NCBI RefSeq assembly: GCF_000331535.1
Contig: NZ_AMZN01000001.1
Span: forward strand, 37,669-101,668
Direction: 5' to 3'
Origin: Fulvivirga imtechensis AK7
GTDB taxonomy: Bacteria > Bacteroidota > Bacteroidia > Cytophagales > Cyclobacteriaceae
DNA: 64,000 bases
In this document: piece by piece, positions 17,197-27,348 of the stretch
Layout: every line of letters begins with the position of its first letter
Position numbering within the stretch: the first letter of the stretch is position 1
Notes under the pieces: model-generated
The model's database searches: none
Told to the model about the DNA's origin: nothing
What the model saw: only the letters and a program-made list of their open reading frames with translations
Translations under genes and position numbers: made by a program

Positions 17197-17916
17197 ATGA
17201 AATTAGATATATTGGCATTGGCGGCCCATCCGGATGACACAGAGCTTAGCTGTTCAGGTACGTTGGCGGCACACATAGCTCAGGGATATAAAGTTGGAGT
17301 GGTCGACCTCACCAGGGGTGAAATGGGCACCAGGGGTACTGTTGAGATCAGGAAACAGGAGGCGCAAGCATCAGCAGAAATATTAAAATTGTCAGTACGG
17401 GAAAACCTGGGATTTGAAGATGTGTTTTTTGCCAATGATAAGGAACATCAGCTCCGGGTTGCAGCAATAATCCGAAAATACCGGCCGCACATACTGCTGG
17501 CTAATGCAGTTAGAGACCGGCACCCTGATCATGGGAAAGCTGCAAGCCTGGCTACTGACGCTTATTTTGTTGCTGGTCTGAAACAAGTGGAGTTGACTGA
17601 TGAAGATGGACAGGTGTTGGAGCCGTGGCGTCCTAAGGCGGTTTACCACTATATTCAAAGCAACTACATAAAACCTGATTTTGTAGTGGATATCAGTGAT
17701 GTATGGGATATTAAAATGGCGTCTATAAGAGCATTTAAGTCACAGTTTTTTAATCATGACAGTGCTGAGCCTGAAACTTACATATCCAATCCGGAATTTA
17801 TGAAGATGATAGAAGCCCGGGCTAAGGAATACGGCCATAGCATAGGCGTAAAATATGGAGAAGGGTTTACAGTAAACCGTAATATCGGCATTAAAGATAT
17901 CACCGGTTTACTGTAA
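17197..17916 (+). CDS. bshB1: Bacillithiol biosynthesis deacetylase BshB1
   Basis: A 239-residue PIG-L/LmbE family enzyme. The zinc site is AAHPDDTE (His11, Asp13, Asp14), with a second element DRHPDHGKA near residues 107-115. TRGEMGTRGT (about 39-48) and the C-terminal KYGEGF are typical of BshB1. The enzyme removes the acetyl group from GlcNAc-malate, the second step of bacillithiol synthesis, in the cytoplasm. bshA and bshC are not in the window. The gene is convergent with the TraB/GumN gene, with only 4 bp between the stops. Confidence 0.95.
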   Translation: MKLDILALAAHPDDTELSCSGTLAAHIAQGYKVGVVDLTRGEMGTRGTVEIRKQEAQASAEILKLSVRENLGFEDVFFANDKEHQLRVAAIIRKYRPHILLANAVRDRHPDHGKAASLATDAYFVAGLKQVELTDEDGQVLEPWRPKAVYHYIQSNYIKPDFVVDISDVWDIKMASIRAFKSQFFNHDSAEPETYISNPEFMKMIEARAKEYGHSIGVKYGEGFTVNRNIGIKDITGLL

Positions 17917-17920
17917 GTTG

Positions 17921-18835
17921 TTACAAACCTTTAACAGGCTCTACTGTATAACCTTCCTGGGAAAGCAGGTGTAAAATTCCCTCTTCATCGGCAAGATGAG
18001 AGGCACCAATAGCGAAGAACGTAGGTGATTCTTTCATATAAGAGGTCATTTTAGGGATCCACTCCCTATTTCTTTCAACAATAAAATGCTGTTTAAACCG
18101 GGCATTTTCTTCAACAGGATGCATAGTATACTCCAATGTAGTGTGAAGATCGCCCTGCTTATATGCCTCAATCAATGTTTTGTAATCGGCCAATTGGGCA
18201 TCAAGATTTTCCAGTGTATGTTTCAAAGCGTTTACCTGATCTTCGATAGGGAATTTTTCCAGGGCTTCCACCTCTCGTTCTACAGTTTCAAGGCCGAGCG
18301 TCAGCATATCCTTTTCTACAGCTTTTTCAATCAGGTGTAGCTCATAATATTTCACCTCTTTACCCAGGGCCAGCCGGGTAATAGTCGTGGAAAGCATTAC
18401 AGGTTTAAAGTGTTTGTATACCAGATTAAATTTCATGCTGCTTACACCAAATTTATTGGTAAACAGATCCTTCAGCTTGTTGTATTCTTCCTTTGAAAGA
18501 AAATCTTCAATGCTTTTGTGGCCATCGAGGTGAGCGGCTTTGTTTAATTCATGTTTGGCATGATGATCTAACAGTGTTTCTGTGGAGAGTATTTTACATT
18601 CGGCCAGGCGCTCGCTGACGTTTTTAGGCATGAAAAAATCATCGGCAGGTATAAATTTGACAATGGCGAAAATGTAAGATGGTTTTTCCAGCCCATTACC
18701 GCTTACCTTCCAAAGGAGCGCGTTTTCTTTGTAAACCTCAGTTTGCCCGACTGAAGAAAAGTGAATCAGAAAGAGAATGGCAGAAAGCGCCAATTGCACG
18801 CTTCTTTTGAAGGATGTAGTTAAAGGATTGTTCAT
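17921..18835 (-). CDS. TraB/GumN family protein with altered N-terminal motif
   Basis: The start at ATG 18835 gives 304 residues with a signal peptide ending near HFSSVGQ. The C-terminal signature FFAIGASHLADEEGILHLL and GYTVEPV fits the TraB/GumN family. Near the N-terminus, family members usually have a GT-x-H motif after P-S-Y-L/I-F. Here the segment reads KPSYIFAIVKFIPADDFF, so that motif is missing. Family proteins are proposed metalloproteases (Tiki-related). This one may have lost activity, or uses other residues. It is divergent from a DUF2721 gene 64 bp away. Confidence 0.85.
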   Translation of the reverse strand: MNNPLTTSFKRSVQLALSAILFLIHFSSVGQTEVYKENALLWKVSGNGLEKPSYIFAIVKFIPADDFFMPKNVSERLAECKILSTETLLDHHAKHELNKAAHLDGHKSIEDFLSKEEYNKLKDLFTNKFGVSSMKFNLVYKHFKPVMLSTTITRLALGKEVKYYELHLIEKAVEKDMLTLGLETVEREVEALEKFPIEDQVNALKHTLENLDAQLADYKTLIEAYKQGDLHTTLEYTMHPVEENARFKQHFIVERNREWIPKMTSYMKESPTFFAIGASHLADEEGILHLLSQEGYTVEPVKGL

Positions 18836-18899
18836 TAGTACGTTTGGTTGATATCTTGTTGTAATTTTACAGAGCGAATCTAAAAAAATAATTTGAATA

Positions 18900-19298
18900 A
18901 TGTCGATAAATATTACAACGCCTGCATTGCTTTTTCCTGCCATTTCACTTCTGCTATTGGCCTATACAAATCGCTTTTTGGCCATAGCCACATTGATCAG
19001 AAGTTTGCATAAAAAGCACCAGGAATACCCAAACGAACATATCATTGTAGGGCAGATCAAAAACCTGAAAACCAGGCTCAGCCTGATCAAAAACATGCAG
19101 GTGTTTGGTGTGTCCAGCTTCTTTTTATGCGTATTGAGCATGTTTATGCTTTTCCAGGACAATGAACTTTATGGTAATTACATGTTCGGTGCCAGTATGC
19201 TGCTTTTGTTGATATCTCTGGGTATTTCTTTGAGAGAACTCCAGATCAGTACCCGTGCGCTTAGCCTGGAGCTGAGTGATATGGAGCTTAAGAAGTAA
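18900..19298 (+). CDS. DUF2721 domain-containing membrane protein
   Basis: A 132-residue protein with three predicted membrane segments: about residues 5-30, 68-88 and 95-112. The N-terminal stretch with FPAISLLLLAYTNRFLAIATLIR and the charged central loop are typical of DUF2721. Function is unknown. It shares a 64-bp divergent promoter region with the TraB/GumN gene and is convergent with the DUF6503 gene, with 12 bp between stops. Confidence 0.88.
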   Translation: MSINITTPALLFPAISLLLLAYTNRFLAIATLIRSLHKKHQEYPNEHIIVGQIKNLKTRLSLIKNMQVFGVSSFFLCVLSMFMLFQDNELYGNYMFGASMLLLLISLGISLRELQISTRALSLELSDMELKK

Positions 19299-19310
19299 GC
19301 TTCTTTACAC

Positions 19311-20150
19311 CTATTGCTTCTTGAGGCTGTCTATTTCTGCGCCAGCAGGTCTTAGGAATAATGATGCATCCGCTTGTTTATCAGAAAGATCGACATTTGA
19401 AAATTCGGCACGATATCGCACCTCTCTGATGGAATCAGCTTCATATTTGTGACCTGTCATCACTTTAGGTACGGTCAGTCCGTTTACCTGCTGCCATTCG
19501 TTGTACACAAGTACATTGTAGTTTTCATGTTTTTCTCCACTAAAATAGGTGACCGTGTATAGCAGTACCTCAAGTTGAAAGGTCTCGGGATTGAAATGGG
19601 CGATATACAGATCACCATCTGCGTCTCCTACACCTTTTTGAAATGAGACTTTTAATGCCAGGTAGCGCTTTCCTTCTATTTCACGTTCACCCAGATCTTC
19701 ATAATTAATACCTGGATCTGCCAGCACAAAAGGCATAGCAAAAAAATAGAAAACCAGGTTGTGATAAAACCTGGGTGGCATTTGGGCAAAAGCAACTTTA
19801 TCAGGCGTCACCCACACATCTTCACCATCAAAGCCTATAGTATAACTGCTTCCGCTAATGCGGACTTTACGGCTCTTAAGGTCTATCAACTGATGCTCTT
19901 TTTTCTCTTTACCAAGGGTGGTTGTGAGGTCATATTCGAGGGAATAGAATGTTTGCCAGTGCGCTGAACTGCCATGGGCATCCAATGCCTTTTGTAAAAT
20001 GTGGGGATATTCCGGTTTATTTTTTTTCGCTATTACAGCGTCCGGCCTGTCTGAAGGTTTATCTGAACAAGCCGATGCAGTAAAAACCAAAAGGAAGAGC
20101 AGATACTTTCTAAATGGGTGCATGCGTATTTTCATCTTGTTATTTTTCAT
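19311..20150 (-). CDS. DUF6503-type lipoprotein
   Basis: About 279 residues from ATG 20150; several in-frame ATGs (20135, 20123) and a GTG at 20153 make the start uncertain. A lipobox TASAC follows the signal helix. The mature part begins with a Lys/Asp-rich linker, then ILQKALDAHGSSAHWQTF, which is typical of the DUF6503 outer-membrane-lipoprotein-like group found in Bacteroidota, and has a beta-sheet pattern similar to LolA/LolB folds. A role in lipid or lipoprotein handling is possible by fold only. Confidence 0.75.
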   Translation of the reverse strand: MKNNKMKIRMHPFRKYLLFLLVFTASACSDKPSDRPDAVIAKKNKPEYPHILQKALDAHGSSAHWQTFYSLEYDLTTTLGKEKKEHQLIDLKSRKVRISGSSYTIGFDGEDVWVTPDKVAFAQMPPRFYHNLVFYFFAMPFVLADPGINYEDLGEREIEGKRYLALKVSFQKGVGDADGDLYIAHFNPETFQLEVLLYTVTYFSGEKHENYNVLVYNEWQQVNGLTVPKVMTGHKYEADSIREVRYRAEFSNVDLSDKQADASLFLRPAGAEIDSLKKQ

Positions 20151-20263
20151 CACTGCTTCTACATATGGTTAAATTCATATTGATGAGGTAAAGATAGGGT
20201 CACCTTTGTTCACCTGAATGTCTCATGGTTGACATAATAGCCCATCCGGGTGAATATAGTGAA

Positions 20264-21157
20264 TCACACTAACGTCCGATGCTCATAGCGCTCTGCATTC
20301 TTTTTTGGTTGTATATGATGTCCTTTTTCCTTCATATATACCAAAACGAATGCGGCTCCGAAATACATGATGAGTGATGCATAAAAAATGAACAGTAATA
20401 GAAGCATGATGGATGCAGAGGCACCGAAGATGTTGTTCAGGTTGTCGGTTATCAATAATCTACCAAGCAGAAACTTGCCGATATCGAACAAGATAGCTGT
20501 GAAAAACCCTCCGATTATGGCGTATTTGCTTTTAATTCTGGCATTGGGCAGGTACCTGAACAAAATAGCAAACCAAAGGGTGGCTATCAGCAGCGATATG
20601 AGCTCATTGACTCCTCTGATCACTAGTGCATTTACTGAAGGTATGATCTGGTCGAGGTAATCTTTTAGCAGTGTGATAGCCGCGTCAGTGAGTATAGAAA
20701 TCGAAAACAAAATTCCACCAACAAGTATGAGTGCAAAGGCACTCAGCCGCTGTTTAATGTTGTGTTGAATCTTTCGTGACTTCTTCAAGCGTATCTTCCA
20801 TATCTGGTCAAATGCTTGCCTGATAATATGGAGAAGGGTAGTAGCTACAAATGCCAGAAAGATACTTCCACCGATAGTGATCCATTTACTACTCGCTTGT
20901 TTTCGAAAGTTATCGGCTATATTTCTTATCTGATCGGCTGTATCAACGCCAAACCAACCGGCCATATGTTGATAAGCTTCTGTTGAAAGTGTATCTTGCC
21001 GGAAATAGAGACTTAATATATTGAATAAAATAATTAAAATGGGAGCTGATGCGAAAAGTGTGAAAAAGGCTGTTGATGAAGCCAGCAGCAGGGGTTGACT
21101 TCTTTTCAACACATGGAATGATTTCGCGATGATCTTTCCGGCCTTTTTGATGTTCAT
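20264..21157 (-). CDS. YihY/virulence factor BrkB family membrane protein
   Basis: A 297-residue protein with six predicted membrane helices. An N-terminal amphipathic part leads to SSTAFFTLFASAPILIIL (about 27-44), and the C-terminal helix block contains LLLLFIFYASLIMYFGAAF, both characteristic of YihY/BrkB. The C-terminus is short and basic. The family has been confused with RNase BN; its transport role is not settled. The gene is divergent from the M1 aminopeptidase, with a 263-bp spacer. Confidence 0.92.
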   Translation of the reverse strand: MNIKKAGKIIAKSFHVLKRSQPLLLASSTAFFTLFASAPILIILFNILSLYFRQDTLSTEAYQHMAGWFGVDTADQIRNIADNFRKQASSKWITIGGSIFLAFVATTLLHIIRQAFDQIWKIRLKKSRKIQHNIKQRLSAFALILVGGILFSISILTDAAITLLKDYLDQIIPSVNALVIRGVNELISLLIATLWFAILFRYLPNARIKSKYAIIGGFFTAILFDIGKFLLGRLLITDNLNNIFGASASIMLLLLFIFYASLIMYFGAAFVLVYMKEKGHHIQPKKNAERYEHRTLV

Positions 21158-21420
21158 AAATTGTTGTACACATTTATTCTTCGATACTACAACAATTTTC
21201 AGTGCATCGAGTTTTATTAAAGTTTGTTTTTTGGCCTGGAATGAATAGTGGGCAGTGGGCGAAAGTAGTGGCGAAAAGAGTGTGGGTAATAACCGGGTCT
21301 TCTGTGCTGCACTTTGCTCTTAGGGCTTTCGGTCTTCCATCTATCTCAATACTCAATACTAATATCTCAATACTAATATATACAGGTGAAAAGTATTAAT
21401 TATTTTTATATGTTTATGGA

Positions 21421-24015
21421 ATGACACTGTGCCGAAGCAATGTATTGGCAATTTTGCTAATGACTATGTCCTTACTATCATGTTCAGAGGGTGAAAACAA
21501 CCTACTGGCGCCCGGTATATCAGAGGAGTTGGCGAATTATCGCAAATCTACCATTGATAGTATTGTATATGATCTTAGGTTCAATATTCCTCCCGGAAAG
21601 GATGCTCCGGTAACTGGTGAGGCCAGGATATCTTTTGCGCTTAAGAATAACGCTGAAGATGTGATCCTGGATTTTAACGCCTCTTCGGATAAGATCAAAC
21701 AGGTAAAGTCAAATGGAGAGGTTATTGATATTTGGTGGGAGCAAGAGCATTTGATTATTCCTGCAGCACAATTGCAGTTGCAAAACACTATTCATATTCA
21801 ATTTGAAGCGGGAGAGCAGTCTCTTAACCGGTATGAGGACTATCTGTACACCCTTTTTGTCCCGGAAAGAGCGTCCACATGTTTTCCGGTATTTGATCAG
21901 CCCGATCTGAAGGCTCGCTATAAGCTGGCATTGACAGTGCCCAAAGGATGGCAGGCCGTGGCCAATGGGCCTGTGACATCCATAGAAGAAAATGGTGATG
22001 CTGTTAGCTACTATTTTGCAGAGACAAAACCCATCAGCAGTTATTTGTTTTCGTTTGCTGCCGGGGACTTTAAAGTTGTAACCCGAGATGCGGGAGGCAG
22101 GGAAATGCGAATGTTGCACCGTGAAACTGACAGTGCTAAAGTAAATAGAAATGTAGATGCTATTTTTGAATGGCATGCCAAATCGCTGCAATGGCTGGAG
22201 GAGTATACAGGTATACCTTACCCTTTCGAAAAGTTTGACTTTGTATTGATCCCTTCCTTTCAGTATGGTGGTATGGAGCATCCGGGAGCTATTTTATACT
22301 CAGCTTCGACCTTATTCCTTGATGAATCATCCACACTCAATCAGGAGCTGGGTCGTGCGCGGCTTATTGCTCACGAGACTGCCCACATGTGGTTTGGAGA
22401 CCTCGTCACCATGAAGTGGTTTAATGACGTGTGGTTAAAAGAGGTATTTGCCAATTTTATAGCAGCAAAGATTGTGAATCCCGGTTTTCCTGAAGTGAAT
22501 CACGACCTTCAATTTATGATGGCTCACTACCCGGGAGCTTATCATGTAGATCGTACGCGAGGTACCCATCCTATTCAGCAACCATTAGAGAACCTTAAAA
22601 ATGCCGGCACGCTTTACGGAGGTATTATATACCAAAAGGCTCCGGTAGTGATGAGAATGCTCGAGGAGAGCACAGGCAAGGATAAACTACAGGAAGGACT
22701 TCGTCAATATCTTAATACCTATGCTTTTGATAATGCCAGTTGGGATGATCTCATAAATATTCTTTCGGATGACGTCACCTTTAATATAGACGGTTGGAAC
22801 CAGAGGTGGGTAAAGTCTGCCGGTATGCCAGTGGTTTACTACAGGCTTTCAAGTAAGAAGAAAAATGAGACACTGATAGACAAACTTTCCATTTGGTCGA
22901 GAAATGAGTATGCCGATGAGGTACAATGGTGGAATCAGGACCTTCAAATACTATTGGGCTACACTGATTCTACGGCCATTGTTGAAGCTAATATTCTGAC
23001 AGACTCAAAATCTTTTGACCTGGAAGGGATGCCATATCCGGAGTACCTTTTTTTGAATGCAGGAGGGTTGGGGTATGGATATTTTCGTATGGGTGGGGAT
23101 TCGAAGGAGCATTTTTTGAAAAACATTGATAAGCATCAAGATCCTGTATTACGGGGTGCAGTATGGATCAACCTGTTTGAAGCGATGCTAAGAAGGCAAC
23201 TGGACCCGGAAAAACTGATGAGCCGGGCTATGGCTAGTCTTCCACAGGAGAAGGAGGCGCTGATAGCAGAATATATTACCAGTATTATTGAAACCATATA
23301 TTGGAGGCTCTATAGTCCTGAGCAGCGCCTACAACTGGCTCCGCGCTTAGAAGGACTGCTGCTCAATATGACGCTTCATGCCCCTACGATTAATTTGAAG
23401 TCCACTTACTTCAACATACTCAAAAGGATCGCCATTACTGATAATAGCGTGATGATCTTAAAGAGGATATGGAGTGAAGAAATGACCCTGGAGGGCCTGC
23501 CTCTGGCTGAGCGTGATTTCACCAGCCTGGCCTATGAGCTGGCGGTAAGAGAAGTAGAGGGATACGAAGACATATTGAAACACCAGTACGAAAATATTAC
23601 TAACCCAGACAGAAAGAAAAAATTTGAATTTATAGAGCCCGCGCTTTCTGCAGATGAGACTGTAAGAGATGCTTTTTTTGCGAGTCTGAGAGATGAAAAG
23701 AACAGAAGCAATGAAGCCTGGGTGCTTGATGCTTTATCTTATCTCCACCACCCTTTGAGGGCGCAAAGTGCAGTGAAATATATTAAACCTGGTCTTGAAA
23801 TGCTTACTGAAATTCAGTTGACAGGAGATATATTCTTCCCCTACCGGTGGCTGGACAGAACACTTTCGGGGCATAGCTCTGAAGAAGCTGACAATGAAGT
23901 AAGGCAGTTTCTGTACAGACATAATAATTATCCGGCAAACCTGAAAAACAAGATATTACAGACTTCCGATATGCTTTTCAGAGCTGTTGAAATTAAAAAT
24001 AAAACTGATAAATAA
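21421..24015 (+). CDS. M1 family aminopeptidase, lipoprotein
   Basis: An 864-residue protein with a lipoprotein-type N-terminus (LLSC around residue 20). The catalytic core is intact: the exopeptidase motif GGMEH is at 283-287 (GAMEN in most M1 enzymes), the zinc motif HETAH at 318-322, and Glu341 lies exactly 18 residues after the last His. A downstream GGIIYQKAP (about 400-408) and the C-terminal helical region fit the family. M1 enzymes release N-terminal residues from peptides. This one should act at the cell surface or in the periplasm. The Asn-to-His change in GAMEN is the main oddity. Confidence 0.93.
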   Translation: MTLCRSNVLAILLMTMSLLSCSEGENNLLAPGISEELANYRKSTIDSIVYDLRFNIPPGKDAPVTGEARISFALKNNAEDVILDFNASSDKIKQVKSNGEVIDIWWEQEHLIIPAAQLQLQNTIHIQFEAGEQSLNRYEDYLYTLFVPERASTCFPVFDQPDLKARYKLALTVPKGWQAVANGPVTSIEENGDAVSYYFAETKPISSYLFSFAAGDFKVVTRDAGGREMRMLHRETDSAKVNRNVDAIFEWHAKSLQWLEEYTGIPYPFEKFDFVLIPSFQYGGMEHPGAILYSASTLFLDESSTLNQELGRARLIAHETAHMWFGDLVTMKWFNDVWLKEVFANFIAAKIVNPGFPEVNHDLQFMMAHYPGAYHVDRTRGTHPIQQPLENLKNAGTLYGGIIYQKAPVVMRMLEESTGKDKLQEGLRQYLNTYAFDNASWDDLINILSDDVTFNIDGWNQRWVKSAGMPVVYYRLSSKKKNETLIDKLSIWSRNEYADEVQWWNQDLQILLGYTDSTAIVEANILTDSKSFDLEGMPYPEYLFLNAGGLGYGYFRMGGDSKEHFLKNIDKHQDPVLRGAVWINLFEAMLRRQLDPEKLMSRAMASLPQEKEALIAEYITSIIETIYWRLYSPEQRLQLAPRLEGLLLNMTLHAPTINLKSTYFNILKRIAITDNSVMILKRIWSEEMTLEGLPLAERDFTSLAYELAVREVEGYEDILKHQYENITNPDRKKKFEFIEPALSADETVRDAFFASLRDEKNRSNEAWVLDALSYLHHPLRAQSAVKYIKPGLEMLTEIQLTGDIFFPYRWLDRTLSGHSSEEADNEVRQFLYRHNNYPANLKNKILQTSDMLFRAVEIKNKTDK

Positions 24016-24113
24016 TGGGTAATGAATTTTTTATCAAAGGATTATTGCTTTGCTATTGAAGCTTTTATTAATTGAGCTGTCGTTTACTTTTTAAAGATTA
24101 GTTACCCCGATCC

Positions 24114-27100
24114 ATGAGCGAGGAATTACTTAAGGCCATTATTCAATTGTTTGCTATCGTTGCCAAAGAACGTGTTACGGAAGACGAGCGTGCCAACATC
24201 AAAGAATTCCTGTCAGTTCACCTCAACCAGGAAGCCATTGGCTTCTACCTCAGCCTGTTTGACAAATACTGTTGTGAAAACGACCTGTCTCAAAAGGCAG
24301 ACCTGGGGCAGTTAGATGATGATACCCTGGAGTTTGTGGGTGACTGGGCCAGGATAATGGCAATTACAAAAGAGGTAAACAAGGCCCTCACCATGCAGCA
24401 GAAGGTGGTTTTGGTAGCAAAGATCATTGAGTTAGTGTTTGCTGACGGTGAAATTTCCGAGCGTCAGGGCAACCTGATTTTTTATATTGGTGAGGCGCTT
24501 AAGCTGTCACGTAAAGACACGATATTACTTCGCAACTTTGTCACAGGCCAGGACCTGGAGGAGCTGTCTTCCAGCGATATTCTGATTATTGATGAAGGAT
24601 CGGGTGAATACGACCTGGAGGGACCCAGGCTTGTAGCCAAGAACTTAACCGGTCTCATAGCGATATTACGGCTGCCGGAAATCGAGACTTATTTCATTAA
24701 ATACCTGGGTATATCCACCCTTACGCTCAATGGTATTCCGCTGAAAAGCAGGAAGATAGATATTTTTCCCACAGGCAGTACCATACGAGGAAACAAAATA
24801 GAGACTATCTACTACAGTGATGTGGTAAGTGAATTTTTACAGGGGCATGTAAAAAGCACCATCACCTTCAGTGCAGAACATATATTCTATCACTTCAGGG
24901 GTGGTCGTGCCGGGCTTCAGAATGTCAACATATTTGAGAAAGGAGGGAAGTTGATCGGAATCATGGGTGCCAGCGGTTCGGGGAAATCCACCTTACTCAA
25001 CGTTATCAATGGCGCGGAGGCTCCTTCCAGCGGACGGGTGCTGATCAATGGTATCAATATTCATGAAAATCATGATGCTGTACGAGGTGTGATAGGGTAT
25101 ATCCCCCAGGATGACCTGCTCATTGAGGAGTTGACTGTATTTGAAAACCTCTACTATGCCGCCAGGCTATGTTTTAGCCAATATAGTAAGGAAGATACCG
25201 AGCAACTTGTGAATAAAGTGCTGCTTAGCCTGGGGCTTTCCGAAATTAAGGACCTTAGAGTAGGCTCGCCACTTGATAAAACCATTAGTGGAGGCCAAAG
25301 GAAAAGAGTAAATATCGGCCTCGAATTATTGAGGGAACCCAGTGTACTTTTTGTTGATGAGCCTACCTCAGGTTTATCCTCACAAGACTCTGAAAATATC
25401 ATGGACCTTTTGAAGGAGCTGACATTGCGAGGAAAAATGATATTTGTGGTGATCCACCAACCTTCGTCCGATATTTTTAAGATGTTTGATAACCTTCTCA
25501 TCCTCGATGTTGGGGGGCTGCAGATATACTATGGAAACCCTATAGAGTCGGTCACTTATTTTAAAGAGATTGTAAATGCCGCCAATAAAAACCAAAGCTC
25601 ATGCCCTGAGTGCGGCAACGTTAATGCTGAGCAGGTTTTCAGCATAATCGAAACTAAAGTGGTGAACGAATATGGCAGGTTGACAAATACAAGAAAGATA
25701 TCTCCGGGGCAATGGTACCAATATTTCCGGGAGCGCATTAAGCTGCCGAAGGTGAAGCATGTAAAGGAAAGTATAAATGTAACCCAGGAGATACCCAATT
25801 GGTTTAGGCAGTTTGGGGTGTACGTCACACGTGATGTACTTTCCAAGGTGGCCAATACCCAGTATATGGTTATTAACCTGTTGCAAGCCCCTGTGTTGGC
25901 CATTTTTATGGCCTTTTTGGTCAGGTATTATACCACAATCGAAGAGCGAAATCCCGCCTACTCGTTTTACGAGAACGATAATATTCCGGTATATTTCTTT
26001 ATGAGTATTATTGTTGCCCTTTTTATGGGACTGACAGTGAGTGCGGAGGAGATATTCAGGGATAGAAAAATACGAAAGCGTGAAAGATTCCTTGACCTGA
26101 GCAGGAGCAGCTATTTGTCCTCCAAAGTATTTATTTTGTTTTTGATCAGCGCCATTCAAACAGGTTCGTTTATTATTATTGGCAACTGGATACTGGAAAT
26201 AGATGGGATGGGCGTTCGCTTCTGGATGATACTCTTCAGCGCTTCTTGCTTTGCTAATATGCTTGGGCTAAATATTTCAGCGTCATTTAACTCTGCAGTC
26301 ACTATTTACATTTTGATACCCATTCTGCTTATTCCTCAGCTATTGTTAAGTGGAGTGGTTATCAGTTTTGATAAATTTAATCCAACGGTAAGTTCACAGG
26401 ATGAAGTACCGTGGATTGGGGAGGTGATGGCATCCAGGTGGGCCTTCGAGGCTGCTATGGTTACCCAATTCAGAGATAATCCCTATGAGAAAATGTTTTA
26501 CGAAGTAGACAAGAAAACTGCCAACGCTGAGTATAAAAAGCTATATTATATTCCCAGGCTGGAAACGGAACTTACTTTTGTTTTTAATAATATGTCGAAA
26601 AGGATGACCCCTATGGCAGGCGAGATGAGGGCATCTTTGGAGTTGCTGCGCAATGAGATAGGCCATGAGTTAACCAAGGTTGGAGAGGAGAAATTCTCAA
26701 AAATGGAACGCCTGGTTCTTGAAAAATTTGACTCTGCAACCTATTTCGCTACCCAAAATTTTCTTAATACATTAAAACAACTCTATATTAACAGGTACAA
26801 TGCTGCAGTAGAAGAAAAAGCTCTCGTGGTTGAATCATTCACCAGCACACAGGAGGGATTACACACACTGGACTCTTTACGTCTCAACTATCAAAACGAA
26901 GCTATCGTCACCGCCTTGCAAAATACTAACATTACACACCGCGTTATTGCAATGGATGGCCGGCTTGTACAGAAAATTTATCCGATATATTTTGACGATT
27001 TTCAGCCTACCGGGCCTTTAGATTTCCGGGCCAAATTCTTTGTGCCAAAAAAACACTTTGCCGGCTTATATATTAATACCCTGTATTTTAATATTGTGGT

Positions 27101-27197
27101 GATATGGGTAATGTCCCTGATATTGTTCATCACCCTGTATTACAGAACCTTGCAATGGATGATATCGCTTTTTATAACCAAAAGAAAGAAACGATAA
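24114..27197 (+). CDS. ABCG-like ABC transporter with TerB-like and FHA-like N-terminus
   Basis: A 1027-residue fusion. Residues 1-150 are helical and acidic and look like a TerB-type tellurite-resistance domain. Residues about 155-255 (LNGIPLKSRKIDIFPTGSTI) look FHA-like. The ABC ATPase follows: Walker A GASGSGKST at 285-293, signature ISGGQRKR at 391-398, Walker B VLFVDEP at 411-417. A CPEC pair lies near 496-499. An ABC2-type membrane block spans about 585-760, followed by a soluble region of about 230 residues with coiled-coil content, and a last membrane helix near 1000. The layout resembles White/ABCG half-transporters. The substrate is unknown. A single protein could dimerise. Confidence 0.9.
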   Translation: MSEELLKAIIQLFAIVAKERVTEDERANIKEFLSVHLNQEAIGFYLSLFDKYCCENDLSQKADLGQLDDDTLEFVGDWARIMAITKEVNKALTMQQKVVLVAKIIELVFADGEISERQGNLIFYIGEALKLSRKDTILLRNFVTGQDLEELSSSDILIIDEGSGEYDLEGPRLVAKNLTGLIAILRLPEIETYFIKYLGISTLTLNGIPLKSRKIDIFPTGSTIRGNKIETIYYSDVVSEFLQGHVKSTITFSAEHIFYHFRGGRAGLQNVNIFEKGGKLIGIMGASGSGKSTLLNVINGAEAPSSGRVLINGINIHENHDAVRGVIGYIPQDDLLIEELTVFENLYYAARLCFSQYSKEDTEQLVNKVLLSLGLSEIKDLRVGSPLDKTISGGQRKRVNIGLELLREPSVLFVDEPTSGLSSQDSENIMDLLKELTLRGKMIFVVIHQPSSDIFKMFDNLLILDVGGLQIYYGNPIESVTYFKEIVNAANKNQSSCPECGNVNAEQVFSIIETKVVNEYGRLTNTRKISPGQWYQYFRERIKLPKVKHVKESINVTQEIPNWFRQFGVYVTRDVLSKVANTQYMVINLLQAPVLAIFMAFLVRYYTTIEERNPAYSFYENDNIPVYFFMSIIVALFMGLTVSAEEIFRDRKIRKRERFLDLSRSSYLSSKVFILFLISAIQTGSFIIIGNWILEIDGMGVRFWMILFSASCFANMLGLNISASFNSAVTIYILIPILLIPQLLLSGVVISFDKFNPTVSSQDEVPWIGEVMASRWAFEAAMVTQFRDNPYEKMFYEVDKKTANAEYKKLYYIPRLETELTFVFNNMSKRMTPMAGEMRASLELLRNEIGHELTKVGEEKFSKMERLVLEKFDSATYFATQNFLNTLKQLYINRYNAAVEEKALVVESFTSTQEGLHTLDSLRLNYQNEAIVTALQNTNITHRVIAMDGRLVQKIYPIYFDDFQPTGPLDFRAKFFVPKKHFAGLYINTLYFNIVVIWVMSLILFITLYYRTLQWMISLFITKRKKR

Positions 27198-27348
27198 GAA
27201 GAGCCATCTTTACTGTAAGAAATTTGCATAAGCAGAAATTTAAAATGATCTGCAAGTGGTATTTTGTGCCTGAAATGAGTATATTATTACTGTTTTGTTG
27301 TTAAAAAAAACGTTTTATAGTTGGAAGCTTTACCTAACGGCTTTTATT

